DNA from: Poseidonibacter lekithochrous
GTDB lineage: Bacteria > Campylobacterota > Campylobacteria > Campylobacterales > Arcobacteraceae
Reading direction: 5' to 3'
DNA length: 64,000 nucleotides
Assembly (NCBI RefSeq): GCF_013283835.1
Contig: NZ_CP054052.1
Coordinates: forward strand, 1,178,001-1,242,000
Positions 44,655 to 53,165 of this stretch are shown here, in pieces (positions within the stretch are counted from its first letter, which is position 1; every line of letters begins with the position of its first letter). Position numbers and translations under genes: made by a program. A model generated the notes under the pieces. The model was not told the origin of the DNA, made no database searches, and saw only the letters and a list, made by a program, of their open reading frames with translations.

Positions 44655-46532
44655 TTAGTTTATGTAGTTAGCTTTTTTATCTTGTGTATCTAATTCTTGA
44701 CCAATCTCTTGGTATCTTTTGAAGTAGTGTTTTACGAAAGAGTTGATTTTAGCGTTTACTGGCATGAAGTATTTCTCTTCTTTTACAGCATATTGATTTA
44801 AAAACTCAGTTGCATCTTTTTTATCTAAGTAGTGCGTTGCTAAAGATGTATATGTTTGAACATACCAATCTTTTAATACTTTGATTTTTTCTGTACTTAT
44901 ATCAATGATTAGTTTTTCATCTACAAAGTCTAATACTTTTGAATCAAATAATCCATCTAAATGAATAAGACCTTCACAATAGTATGGTTGAACTTCATCT
45001 ACTTCCATCCATCCCATTAATCCTACTGCTCTTTTTGCAACATCAATAAATACTTGTTCTTCTAGCTGCGCTTCATCATCTTGTGTATCTAAGATATACG
45101 AGATTAATCCACCAGTAGTTGCTTTGAATTCTTCGATATTTTTGAAGTTTCCACTTTTGTTCATTACTGATTCTGTTTCATCATCACACCATAAAATATG
45201 TCCAAATTCATGACCGATTGTAGAAATATCATATACTTGATGCCAAGCTCTTGTTTCATTGAATAAGAACTCTCTATCTTTTGTAAGGAACTCCTGTCCG
45301 AATACTTCTTGTGATAATTTCAAGAATGGTTTAGCTCTTGAAGTTTGAAGAATTTCATCTGAGAATGCAAAAATCTTTTTACCTTCTTCTTTTGATACAA
45401 TTTCATCATTTGGTACAACTTGTGCTGAGAATAATCCATTGAATTCAGCTCCAAAGAATATTGCAGGTCGTCCAATATATAACTGTACTTTATCAAGTGA
45501 TTTTAGTGAGAAGTTATATACAGATTTATTTGCTTCACCTTGTTCACAATTATCAAAGATTTTTGCAAATGCTGATTTGATTTTGTTTACTCTATGGTCG
45601 TTTTGAGAAAACTCTGGATTAGTAAGTCTAATATCCCACTCTAAAGCAACAGCTTTTCTAAAGTGATCTTCATAATATTCTAATGGATGTCCGATTTGAA
45701 CTGGTGATTTTATTTTCATCCAAGCTCTATCTACATCTGCCCATTTTGCTACAAGTTTATGTTCTCTATCTTCACCAAAGGCTTTGATTAGTGTTTGGAT
45801 ATATAAAATATAATTCCATTTTTCACCATAAACATCATCTTCTAATTCGATTAGTTTTTCTTCAAACTCTTCTAATTCATCAATAACCGCAGTTGTTTGA
45901 TCTTTGAAAGCTTTGATATATGATTGTGATTTGTATTCTTCTTTGTGTTTTACAAGTGCAGAGTATGATCTATCAGCTATCATATCGTTATGACCTAAGT
46001 CGTATAAATGATTATCTTCTAAGTATTTATATACTTTTGTATCATCACCATCAAACTTGGCTAATAACTCTTTATTAATACCATTAATAATATGTGCTGT
46101 CCAATCACTTTGCCATAAAGACATCTTTTCACCTACATTATATACACCTTCAAAAATTGCTTGATAGAATGGTGTTAATAAATTATTGTGTTTAATATAA
46201 TCTACTAATGTTTTGTGTTTTGCTTGCCAGTAGTCTTTTACGAAGCAATAAGCTTTTTCTTGTAACTCGATTATTTCTGATTCGTTTTTTTCTTTTTTCT
46301 TTAGAACTTGTACTAGTGAATCATCTCTTAAGTTTACTAGTCTTACAACTAATGCTAATCTTAAGTCTTCGCTCATCTCTAAACCTAAAGTTTGAGCGAA
46401 TTCATTGATGATTTCAAGTTTATCTAGTTCGTTATTTTCTAAATGAGAAATTAGTTTATTAACATTTGTTTTTTGAGAGTTTAAAAACTCATAAACTTCT
46501 GCTAAATCATTTAAAAATTTGTTTTTATCCAA
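44655..46532 (-). CDS. ciaB: CiaB-family protein with zincin-like HExxH motif
   Basis: A 625-residue soluble, mostly helical protein with no signal peptide. Length and segments such as LYDLGHNDMIADRSYSAL and WQSDWTAHIINGINKELL resemble CiaB (Campylobacter invasion antigen B), widely present in Arcobacteraceae. Around residue 439 it carries HEFGHILW, followed 23 residues after the second histidine by EEFKATTGG. An HExxH plus a downstream glutamate resembles gluzincin metallopeptidases, including the EECRAE motif of M49. In Campylobacter CiaB is reported as a flagellum-exported invasion protein; presence in an apparently environmental genome suggests a more general role. CiaB identity is from memory of the family and not searched. 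Confidence 0.75.
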   Translation of the reverse strand: MDKNKFLNDLAEVYEFLNSQKTNVNKLISHLENNELDKLEIINEFAQTLGLEMSEDLRLALVVRLVNLRDDSLVQVLKKKEKNESEIIELQEKAYCFVKDYWQAKHKTLVDYIKHNNLLTPFYQAIFEGVYNVGEKMSLWQSDWTAHIINGINKELLAKFDGDDTKVYKYLEDNHLYDLGHNDMIADRSYSALVKHKEEYKSQSYIKAFKDQTTAVIDELEEFEEKLIELEDDVYGEKWNYILYIQTLIKAFGEDREHKLVAKWADVDRAWMKIKSPVQIGHPLEYYEDHFRKAVALEWDIRLTNPEFSQNDHRVNKIKSAFAKIFDNCEQGEANKSVYNFSLKSLDKVQLYIGRPAIFFGAEFNGLFSAQVVPNDEIVSKEEGKKIFAFSDEILQTSRAKPFLKLSQEVFGQEFLTKDREFLFNETRAWHQVYDISTIGHEFGHILWCDDETESVMNKSGNFKNIEEFKATTGGLISYILDTQDDEAQLEEQVFIDVAKRAVGLMGWMEVDEVQPYYCEGLIHLDGLFDSKVLDFVDEKLIIDISTEKIKVLKDWYVQTYTSLATHYLDKKDATEFLNQYAVKEEKYFMPVNAKINSFVKHYFKRYQEIGQELDTQDKKANYIN

Positions 46533-46558
46533 AATATAATCCTTGTAATATATTAATG

Positions 46559-46945
46559 TTAGTCTATCTTTTTTAATCTATCTTTCAAATAAAATGATAT
46601 AGATAATACTACTAAAAGCACTAAAGGAATAATAATTTTTACAATCCCATCATTTACACTGTAGTGTGAAAATGAAGCAAAAACAAAATCAAAAGCAAAT
46701 CCCGCATAGGCTACATCTCTTATTCTGTCATACTGTTTTGGTAAAAATAGTGCAATAGCTCCAAGTATTTTAAATACACCAAGTAATGCGAAGAAGTATA
46801 GTGGATAACCCAAAGCATCTGCTGTATCAATAACCCCTTGAGGTTGAACAATATCCATAACTCCGCCAAGTAATCCTACTAATATTGCAATAATTCCTGT
46901 AGTTATAAAATAAAAACCTTTTTTGTTTAATATTTTTTCTTTCAT
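46559..46945 (-). CDS. DoxX-like small membrane protein
   Basis: A 128-residue membrane protein with four helices (about 12-30, 48-66, 76-94 and 100-118). The pattern is that of DoxX-like proteins: LGYPLYFFALLGVFKILGAIALFLP between helices two and three, then RIRDVAYAGFAFDFVFASFSHYSV. Function unknown; relatives are linked to quinone oxidation or redox stress. It is 26 bases upstream of the ciaB-like gene on the same strand, so probably co-transcribed with it. AAAAAGGAATCAAA precedes the ATG. Confidence 0.8.
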   Translation of the reverse strand: MKEKILNKKGFYFITTGIIAILVGLLGGVMDIVQPQGVIDTADALGYPLYFFALLGVFKILGAIALFLPKQYDRIRDVAYAGFAFDFVFASFSHYSVNDGIVKIIIPLVLLVVLSISFYLKDRLKKID

Positions 46946-47011
46946 TTTGATTCCTTTTTCTTAAGAATAAAGTATATTATTTTTGTGTTTATTTTGTGTT
47001 TATTCCATTTT

Positions 47012-47029
47012 TTAGCACTTGAGTGCTAA
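47012..47029. promoter_or_regulatory. Heat-shock-operator-like palindrome upstream of htpG
   Basis: TTAGCACTTGAGTGCTAA (47012-47029) is a near-perfect 18-bp palindrome whose outer parts match the CIRCE half-sites of HrcA (TTAGCACTC / GAGTGCTAA) but with no nine-base spacer; a further AGTGCTAG follows at once. It lies about 45 bases before an extended -10-like TGTGATAAAAT (about 47074). It could bind HrcA or another heat-shock repressor. Confidence 0.5.
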
Positions 47030-47120
47030 AAGTGCTAGTTTTTATAAATACTTTAGCTTCCTTTTATAAAGTTGTGATAAAATTTCACTATAAAATTAAA
47101 AAATATCATAAGGAATTTTT

Positions 47121-49034
47121 ATGGCTAAACATCAATTTCAAACAGAAGTAGGACAACTTCTACAATTAATGACTCACTCTTTATACTCAAACAAAGAGAT
47201 TTTTATAAGAGAATTAGTATCAAATGCAAGTGATGCAATTGATAAATTAAACTACTTAAAATTAACAGATGAAGCAATCAAAACTGCTTTACCAGAATCT
47301 TGGGCAGGTCAAGTTGATATTACATTTGACGAAGCTGATAAGTCATTAACTATTATTGATAATGGTATTGGTATGAACGAAGCTGATTTAATCGCTTCTA
47401 TTGGTACAATCGCAAAATCAGGAACTAAATCATTCGTTGAAGCAATGACTGGTGATGCTAAAAAAGATTCTAACTTAATCGGACAATTCGGTGTTGGTTT
47501 CTATTCTGTATTTATGGTAGCTTCTCACGTAGATGTTATCTCTAAAAAAGCTGGAGAAGAAGTAGCATACAAATGGTCTTCTGATGGTACTGGTGAGTTT
47601 GATTTATCTGCTTGTACAAAAGAATCATCTGGAACTGTTATTTACATCAAATTAAAAGATGAAGAAGCAGAAGAATTTGCAAGTAAAGAAAGAATTAAAA
47701 CAATTGTTGGAAAATACTCTAACCATATTGCATACCCAATTTTCTTATCTTACAAAGAAGAAGTTACTGAAGAATTAAGCGAAGAAGATACAAAAGCTGG
47801 TAAAGAAGCTAAGAAAACTATCGAAGATAGAAACGAAAAAATCAATGAAGCAACTGCTTTATGGATGCAACCAAAGTCTAAATTAAAAGCTGATGAGTAC
47901 AATGATTTCTATAAATCAATCTCTCACGATTCACAAGACCCAATGGCTGTAATTCACACTAAAGCTGAAGGTGTAAATGAATATACAACATTATTCTACA
48001 TCCCTAAAACTGCTCCAATGGATATGTATAGAGCTGACTTCCAACCAGGTGTTAAGTTATACGTAAAAAGAGTATTTATTACTGATTCTGAAAAAGAATT
48101 ATTACCAACTTACTTAAGATTCGTAAGAGGTATTATTGATTCAGAAGATTTACCATTAAACGTTTCAAGAGAAATTTTACAAGAAAATAGAGTAATGGCT
48201 AACATCAAACAAGCTTCTGTTAAAAAAGTATTAAATGAAATCAAAAAACTTTCTAAAGATGAAGAAAAGTATGCTGAATTTATTGAGCAATATAACAGAC
48301 CTTTAAAAGAGGGTGCTTACCAAGACTTCACAAATAAAGAAGCAATCTTAGAATTAATCAGATTCAAATCTTCAAAAGCTGAGAGTGGAAAAATGACTTC
48401 ATTAAAAGCATATAAAGAAGCTGCTGATACTGAACAAAAAGCAATTTACTACATCATCGGTGAAAACGAAAATGTATTAAAAAATTCTCCATTATTAGAA
48501 GCATACAAAAAGAATGATATTGAAGTTCTTATCTTAGATGATAAAGAAATTGATGAAATTATCACTCCAATGTATGGTACTTACCAAGAGTGGGAATTCA
48601 AAGATATTACATCTGCTGAAGCTCCAAAAGTAGAGCAATCAGAAGAAGAGAAAAAAGAAGTAGAAGAAAAATTCCAAGATATTACTACTAAAATCAAAGA
48701 TATCTTAGGTGAATCAGTTTCTGACGTTAGAGTTACAAACAGATTATCAGAGTCTCCATCTTGTGTTGTTAAAGACGCTGGTGATGCTCAAATGCAACAA
48801 ATGGCTCAAATGATGAGATCAATGGGACAAGAAATGCCAGATTCTGCTCCAATCTTAGAAATCAACCCTGACCACGAAATTGTAACAAAATTAAACGGTT
48901 TAAATAATGATTCATTAGTTTCTGATGTTTCATGGGTATTACTAGACCAAGCAAAACTATCTGAAGGTATGGAAATTACTGATGCAGTAGCGTTTGCACA
49001 AAGATTATCTAGAATCACAGCAAAAGCTCTATAA
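47121..49034 (+). CDS. htpG: Molecular chaperone HtpG (Hsp90)
   Basis: A 637-residue cytosolic Hsp90. GHKL ATPase signatures: LYSNKEIFIRELVSNASDAIDKL (about 20-42), DNGIGMNEADL, SGTKSFVEAM and GQFGVGFYSVFMVA. The middle-domain catalytic loop is near NVSREILQENRVM (about 345-357), and the C-terminal dimerisation domain includes an acidic segment and a Met-rich stretch (QMQQMAQMMRSMGQEMPD). Length and order are normal. The palindrome upstream suggests heat-shock repression, and a long stem-loop terminator follows. AAGGAATTTTT precedes the ATG. Identification is secure. Confidence 0.97.
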   Translation: MAKHQFQTEVGQLLQLMTHSLYSNKEIFIRELVSNASDAIDKLNYLKLTDEAIKTALPESWAGQVDITFDEADKSLTIIDNGIGMNEADLIASIGTIAKSGTKSFVEAMTGDAKKDSNLIGQFGVGFYSVFMVASHVDVISKKAGEEVAYKWSSDGTGEFDLSACTKESSGTVIYIKLKDEEAEEFASKERIKTIVGKYSNHIAYPIFLSYKEEVTEELSEEDTKAGKEAKKTIEDRNEKINEATALWMQPKSKLKADEYNDFYKSISHDSQDPMAVIHTKAEGVNEYTTLFYIPKTAPMDMYRADFQPGVKLYVKRVFITDSEKELLPTYLRFVRGIIDSEDLPLNVSREILQENRVMANIKQASVKKVLNEIKKLSKDEEKYAEFIEQYNRPLKEGAYQDFTNKEAILELIRFKSSKAESGKMTSLKAYKEAADTEQKAIYYIIGENENVLKNSPLLEAYKKNDIEVLILDDKEIDEIITPMYGTYQEWEFKDITSAEAPKVEQSEEEKKEVEEKFQDITTKIKDILGESVSDVRVTNRLSESPSCVVKDAGDAQMQQMAQMMRSMGQEMPDSAPILEINPDHEIVTKLNGLNNDSLVSDVSWVLLDQAKLSEGMEITDAVAFAQRLSRITAKAL

Positions 49035-49039
49035 AAATA

Positions 49040-49085
49040 AAAAACTATTTGCACGCATCTTCGGCGTTGCAAATAGTTTTTCTTT
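49040..49085 (+). terminator. Long stem-loop terminator of htpG
   Basis: A roughly 17-bp stem with one bulge: 49040-49056 (AAAAACTATTTGCACGC) pairs with 49064-49081 (GCGTTGCAAATAGTTTTT) around ATCTTCG. A T-rich tail follows. It is the strongest terminator in the window. The next 150 bases before the ATPase gene show nothing else. Confidence 0.85.
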
Positions 49086-49238
49086 CAATTACTTAACTTC
49101 CGTAAACTCAATCAACAAAAACTATCTGCGCCTTGATTTTTCATACAACTAACTCTATTAAACTTCTAAAATTAATATTATCTAATTTAAATTTCGCTAA
49201 AATCTATTACTAATCTGTAAAGATATAAAAGGTAACTA

Positions 49239-51002
49239 ATGTCTATTGATAAAAATGATATTGAAAAATATATTTTTGACCCTTCTAATCCAAAACAATG
49301 TAAATCATATAAATTATTATTAAATATTGCAAAAAAGAACGCATACAGCTTTTTTTCTCCAGCTATTTTGAGATATATATTTAAAGATGATATTTTTAAT
49401 AAAGATTATGAAAATGAACTTTGGGATGTTCCTGAAAATTATGATGAATTATCAACTGATAAAAAGATTGAACTTTTCAGAAAACAACTTTCTGATGTTG
49501 AACTTGAAGAGTTTATATCAAAAAATGAATTAAATTATAAGAAGTTTTTAAAGTTTGATTTTATAAAACTTATTAAGATAACCCATGAATTTTCGTTTCC
49601 TGGAAATGAAATTAAATTAAGTATTGTAGATGAACTTCAAAAGTATATAAAAGATTCGGTTTTATTGCCAGAATCTTATGAATTTAATAATGATGATGAA
49701 TATGTTAGTCATGATAAAAACTTCATATTTTTTTCAAAAAATTACTATGAAGTTTTACAGTTTAACTTTACTCGTTCTTCAATTTTTATTACATTAGAAG
49801 AGAATGTAAATAATTTTTTAGCTCATAATAAAAATAATATAAAACCAATTTTTCTTAAAAAAATAGAAGATATAGATTTACTCCTAAATGTACTACAAGA
49901 AGATTTAAAAAAAGAAAAACAAAAAGATATTGAAAAAGAAGAAATTACTAATTTAAAAAGTATTGAAATAAATGACTTCTTTAGTATAAAAAATCTAAGA
50001 TTAGAAAATCTAGAAGATAAAAAAGAAATATATTTAGTTGGAGAAAATGGTGATGGAAAATCTTTATTTTTACAAGCTTTAACATTGGGATTGAAAGGCA
50101 TTTCGGAGGGTGATGTTTTTGATACAGTAAAATCTCAAAAAGATTATGTTTTAAGGCTTGAAGATACAAATGATAATATTTATGATTCTAAAAATCAAGA
50201 ATATAAAAATCTTTTTGCGTATGGTGCAAATAGAAATAATAATTGTCAAATGAAAGAAGATGAAACTGGTTACCTAACACTATTCAATGCTTCATTAGAC
50301 TTAAAAAATCCTATAGATTGGTTGATTTATTTAGATCATAGTGAAAAATCTGGAAAGAAAAATATTATTTCAGTTGAAGCAGCAAAAAAACTTTTACAAG
50401 AATTATTAAATAGTGATATTAAAATTGATATTTTCCCTGATAAAGTTGTCTTTACAGAAAAAGGTTCTGTTGTTGATTTTATTCAATTATCAGCAGGATA
50501 TAAAGGTGTTATTACAATATTAACTGATTTATTAGCCAGATTATCTGAAAATCAACCTTATGTTAAAAATATAAATGATTTTAAAGGAATAGTTTTAATT
50601 GATGAAATAGAACTTCATCTTCATCCAAAATGGAAATATGATTTAGTAAAAAAATTAAGAGATGTTTTCCCTAATATTCAATTTATTATGACAACTCATA
50701 GTCCTACTGTTATTTTAGGCGCATCAAAAGAAGCAGTTTTTTATAAAATATATAAAGACGAGGGTGAGGTTAAAATATCAAATCAAATTGCCAATGAAGG
50801 GTATACAAATAATTCCTTAGTATCTTCTCCTTTATTTGATTTAGAAACAATTACTTCAAGAGATTATGATAAAAGAATAAGTAGTGATGATTATGTATAT
50901 GATAAAATTCATGAAAGAGTATCTTTAAAAATCAAAGAAGATATAAATATAGAAGAAGATGAAATATTAAAACTAATTGACGAAGAATTAGATAACTTAT
51001 GA
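49239..51002 (+). CDS. AAA/ABC-type ATPase, Septu PtuA-like
   Basis: A 587-residue ATPase. The first roughly 240 residues are charged and helical, without a recognised domain. The ATPase core follows: Walker A GENGDGKS (268-275), an ABC-like signature LSAGYKG (about 414-420), Walker B GIVLIDEIELHLHPKW (about 450-465) and an H-loop TTHSPT (about 485). This is an SMC/OLD-like AAA_21 ATPase. Its stop overlaps by four bases the start of an HNH-nuclease gene, which is the arrangement of the Septu (PtuA-PtuB) antiphage system. AAAGGTAA precedes the ATG. The very AT-rich, Asn/Lys-heavy codon use differs from htpG next door, compatible with horizontal transfer (inference). Confidence 0.8.
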   Translation: MSIDKNDIEKYIFDPSNPKQCKSYKLLLNIAKKNAYSFFSPAILRYIFKDDIFNKDYENELWDVPENYDELSTDKKIELFRKQLSDVELEEFISKNELNYKKFLKFDFIKLIKITHEFSFPGNEIKLSIVDELQKYIKDSVLLPESYEFNNDDEYVSHDKNFIFFSKNYYEVLQFNFTRSSIFITLEENVNNFLAHNKNNIKPIFLKKIEDIDLLLNVLQEDLKKEKQKDIEKEEITNLKSIEINDFFSIKNLRLENLEDKKEIYLVGENGDGKSLFLQALTLGLKGISEGDVFDTVKSQKDYVLRLEDTNDNIYDSKNQEYKNLFAYGANRNNNCQMKEDETGYLTLFNASLDLKNPIDWLIYLDHSEKSGKKNIISVEAAKKLLQELLNSDIKIDIFPDKVVFTEKGSVVDFIQLSAGYKGVITILTDLLARLSENQPYVKNINDFKGIVLIDEIELHLHPKWKYDLVKKLRDVFPNIQFIMTTHSPTVILGASKEAVFYKIYKDEGEVKISNQIANEGYTNNSLVSSPLFDLETITSRDYDKRISSDDYVYDKIHERVSLKIKEDINIEEDEILKLIDEELDNL

Positions 51003-51778
51003 TTAAAATAGAAAAAGATTTTGATGATATTCCTAGTATATTAAAAAGCGATAATAGAAAAGAAGCTTTTGATAATAATATTACTGCAAGTAAATATACA
51101 GATGATAAGAATTTATATAAAGTAGGTTCTGTTCAAAAAAAACTTAATGAAATATATCATTTGAAGTGTGCTTATTGTGAACAAAAACTTTTAGATAGTC
51201 CAAAACATATAGAACATTATAGACCTAAAGATACATATTTTTGGTTGGCATATTCTTGGGATAATTTATTGCTTAGTTGTGGGAGTTGTAATAGTACGAA
51301 AGGAAAAAAATTTGAGATTGCAAATTCACAAGTTTCATATACTAATGAAAACTTTTTAAATATACATAATCTTAGTGATAATTATAATTTAATTGAGAAA
51401 CCATTAATAATAAATCCTGAAAAAGAATATGTCTTAGATAAGTTAATTTTTGATGCAGAAGGAAAAATTAATTCCGAAGATACTAGAGTTTCACATACAA
51501 TTAATTATGCTTGTAATTTAAATAGAAAAGAGTTACTTGAAAAAAGACTTTTGATTATTACTAATTTTAAAAGCCGTATTCAAAAGCATTATTTACTATT
51601 TCTAAAACATAAAGATATCACTAGATTTAAACCTGATATAGAAAACTTTTTAGAAGAATGTACAAAAGAAAATGAATTTTATTCTTTTCGCTATTTTATT
51701 ATTAATAATATAGATACTTTTTTTGAAAATGAACATATTCAAAAGATTTTAAAGAGGTTGATTCTAAAATTAGCATAA
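50999..51778 (+). CDS. HNH endonuclease, Septu PtuB-like
   Basis: A 259-residue nuclease. The zinc-finger HNH core is clear: CAYCEQKL (C57, C60), HIEHYRPK (H70, H73; catalytic histidine region) and LLLSCGSCNSTKGKKF (C94, C97, with N98 and K101). This CxxC...HxxHxxPK...CxxCNxxK layout is the TIGR02646/PtuB type. It starts inside the stop of the ATPase gene (ATGA overlap). In Septu the ATPase is thought to hold the nuclease inactive until infection. The region after about residue 110 is helical and unassigned. The target nucleic acid is unknown. Confidence 0.82.
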   Translation: MIKIEKDFDDIPSILKSDNRKEAFDNNITASKYTDDKNLYKVGSVQKKLNEIYHLKCAYCEQKLLDSPKHIEHYRPKDTYFWLAYSWDNLLLSCGSCNSTKGKKFEIANSQVSYTNENFLNIHNLSDNYNLIEKPLIINPEKEYVLDKLIFDAEGKINSEDTRVSHTINYACNLNRKELLEKRLLIITNFKSRIQKHYLLFLKHKDITRFKPDIENFLEECTKENEFYSFRYFIINNIDTFFENEHIQKILKRLILKLA

Positions 51779-51826
51779 TTAATAAAATTAGTTTTTTGTA
51801 AAAATTATGTCTAAATAAAATATAAC

Positions 51827-52951
51827 CTATTTTAAATTTATAGAATAACTTGTATTTCGACCTGTAGTTCCTTCTCTCTGAAGAATACATTTCCATTGAA
51901 CTAATTCTTTTAAATCTCTAGTTGCTGTTGTTGAAGATGCTTTTGTTATAGTAATATATTTCTTTTTAGTTAAACCACCTTCAAAATTTTCTGACCCAAT
52001 ATCTAAAATTTTATTTAGTACTTTAGTTTGTCTTGCATTGATATCATAATTTCTAAAAGTATCCCAAAACTTTGTCTTTTCAATAATATAATAAAGACTT
52101 TTTTCTGCATCTTTTAGTGAAGATATAAGTGTTGATAAGAAGTATTCTATCCATTTTGTAATATCTAAAGGGATCTCTTTTTTTCTAAAGCCTGTTGTTT
52201 CTTCAAGGATTTTATAATAATCTTTTTTATGCTCATAGATATTTTTTGAAAGAGAATAAATCTTTGAGTAATAAGACTTTTCAACTCTTGATAGAACATA
52301 TTCTGATATTGTTCTTGCAATTCTTCCATTTCCATCATCTAAAGGATGAATAATTAAAAACCATAGTTGAACTATTGCTGCTTTTATTAGTGAGTCTTCA
52401 GTATTATTAAACCAATGAAAGAATTCTATTAACTCATCAAATAAAGTATCAAAAGGGGGTGCTTGATAATATACAATATCTTTTACTCCACCTCCTCCTA
52501 TAATCATTTCATAGTCGCCTCTTAATTCTCCAACATTGATTTTTTCACCTAGATTATTTCGTCCTGTTGGAAAAATAGATGCATGCCATTTATAGATTCT
52601 TTCTATATCCAAGTTTTTACTGTGATTTGTACATGCATCAATTAGAATATTAACAATTCCATCCGTTGCATAGTCTGTTTGGGCAAAGTTATCAAGACCT
52701 AGTTTTTTAGCAATAGATTTTCTAACACTTTCTCTGTTTAAGAACTCTCCTTCTATTGCTGAACTGTTTATAACTTCATCTGCCAAAGATTGAGTTAGTT
52801 TTTCTTCTAGTTTCTCTTTTGATGTAAAAGAAGTAAGAGTTGATAATGAACCTTGTAAGAAAGAAACCTCTTTTATTAAAGGATTTAGAATATTAGAATC
52901 GTATGTAAAGTTAGGGTATTCCTCAAATTCCCATATCCATCTTTTATTCAT
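51827..52951 (-). CDS. Class II Fic-domain AMPylase-like protein with C-terminal winged helix
   Basis: A 374-residue Fic protein. A DUF4172-like N-terminus (WIWEFEEYPNFTYDSN) precedes the autoinhibitory motif S63-S-A-I-E67-G. The Fic motif is H202-PLDDGNGR210-IAR, where the usual phenylalanine is leucine; the catalytic histidine and anion-binding GNGR are intact. Residues about 320-374 look like a winged helix (ITKASSTTATRDLKELV), as in Fic proteins that bind DNA. The family transfers AMP to target proteins. Start 52951 is chosen over 52999 because AAAGGA lies six bases before it. A large inverted repeat covers its promoter. Confidence 0.88.
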   Translation of the reverse strand: MNKRWIWEFEEYPNFTYDSNILNPLIKEVSFLQGSLSTLTSFTSKEKLEEKLTQSLADEVINSSAIEGEFLNRESVRKSIAKKLGLDNFAQTDYATDGIVNILIDACTNHSKNLDIERIYKWHASIFPTGRNNLGEKINVGELRGDYEMIIGGGGVKDIVYYQAPPFDTLFDELIEFFHWFNNTEDSLIKAAIVQLWFLIIHPLDDGNGRIARTISEYVLSRVEKSYYSKIYSLSKNIYEHKKDYYKILEETTGFRKKEIPLDITKWIEYFLSTLISSLKDAEKSLYYIIEKTKFWDTFRNYDINARQTKVLNKILDIGSENFEGGLTKKKYITITKASSTTATRDLKELVQWKCILQREGTTGRNTSYSINLK

Positions 52952-52970
52952 GATATATCCTTTTTTATAT

Positions 52971-52999
52971 ATTATAATTAAAAAAGTGCGAAAAAGCAA
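52971..52999 (-). promoter_or_regulatory. Predicted fic promoter
   Basis: Read on the minus strand: -35 TTGCTT (plus 52994-52999), a 17-base spacer, then -10 TATAAT (plus 52971-52976), twenty bases before the fic start codon. The -35 is inside the left arm of the large inverted repeat. Confidence 0.6.
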
Positions 53000-53041
53000 T
53001 ATTATCGCACCAAATATAGTGCGATAATGTTGCTTTTTCGC
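52988..53041. promoter_or_regulatory. 23-bp inverted repeat, probable operator for fic
   Basis: Arms at 52988-53010 and 53019-53041 are complementary at 22 of 23 positions, with the single mismatch a G-U type, around an eight-base loop CAAATATA. The arms begin GCGAAAAAGCAA and end TATCGCAC. The repeat overlaps the -35 of fic and lies in the divergent fic-tauE region, so it is placed to act as a repressor site rather than a terminator. Confidence 0.65.
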
Positions 53042-53165
53042 TTCATTCTTTAAATCAAAAGATTTTAATAACTATTTTTATCACCAATTTAATAATTTCA
53101 GCTATAATCTTTAGTAATGCCTTTAGGTATTACACATAGTTATATGTAATATTAAAGGTTCTCAT

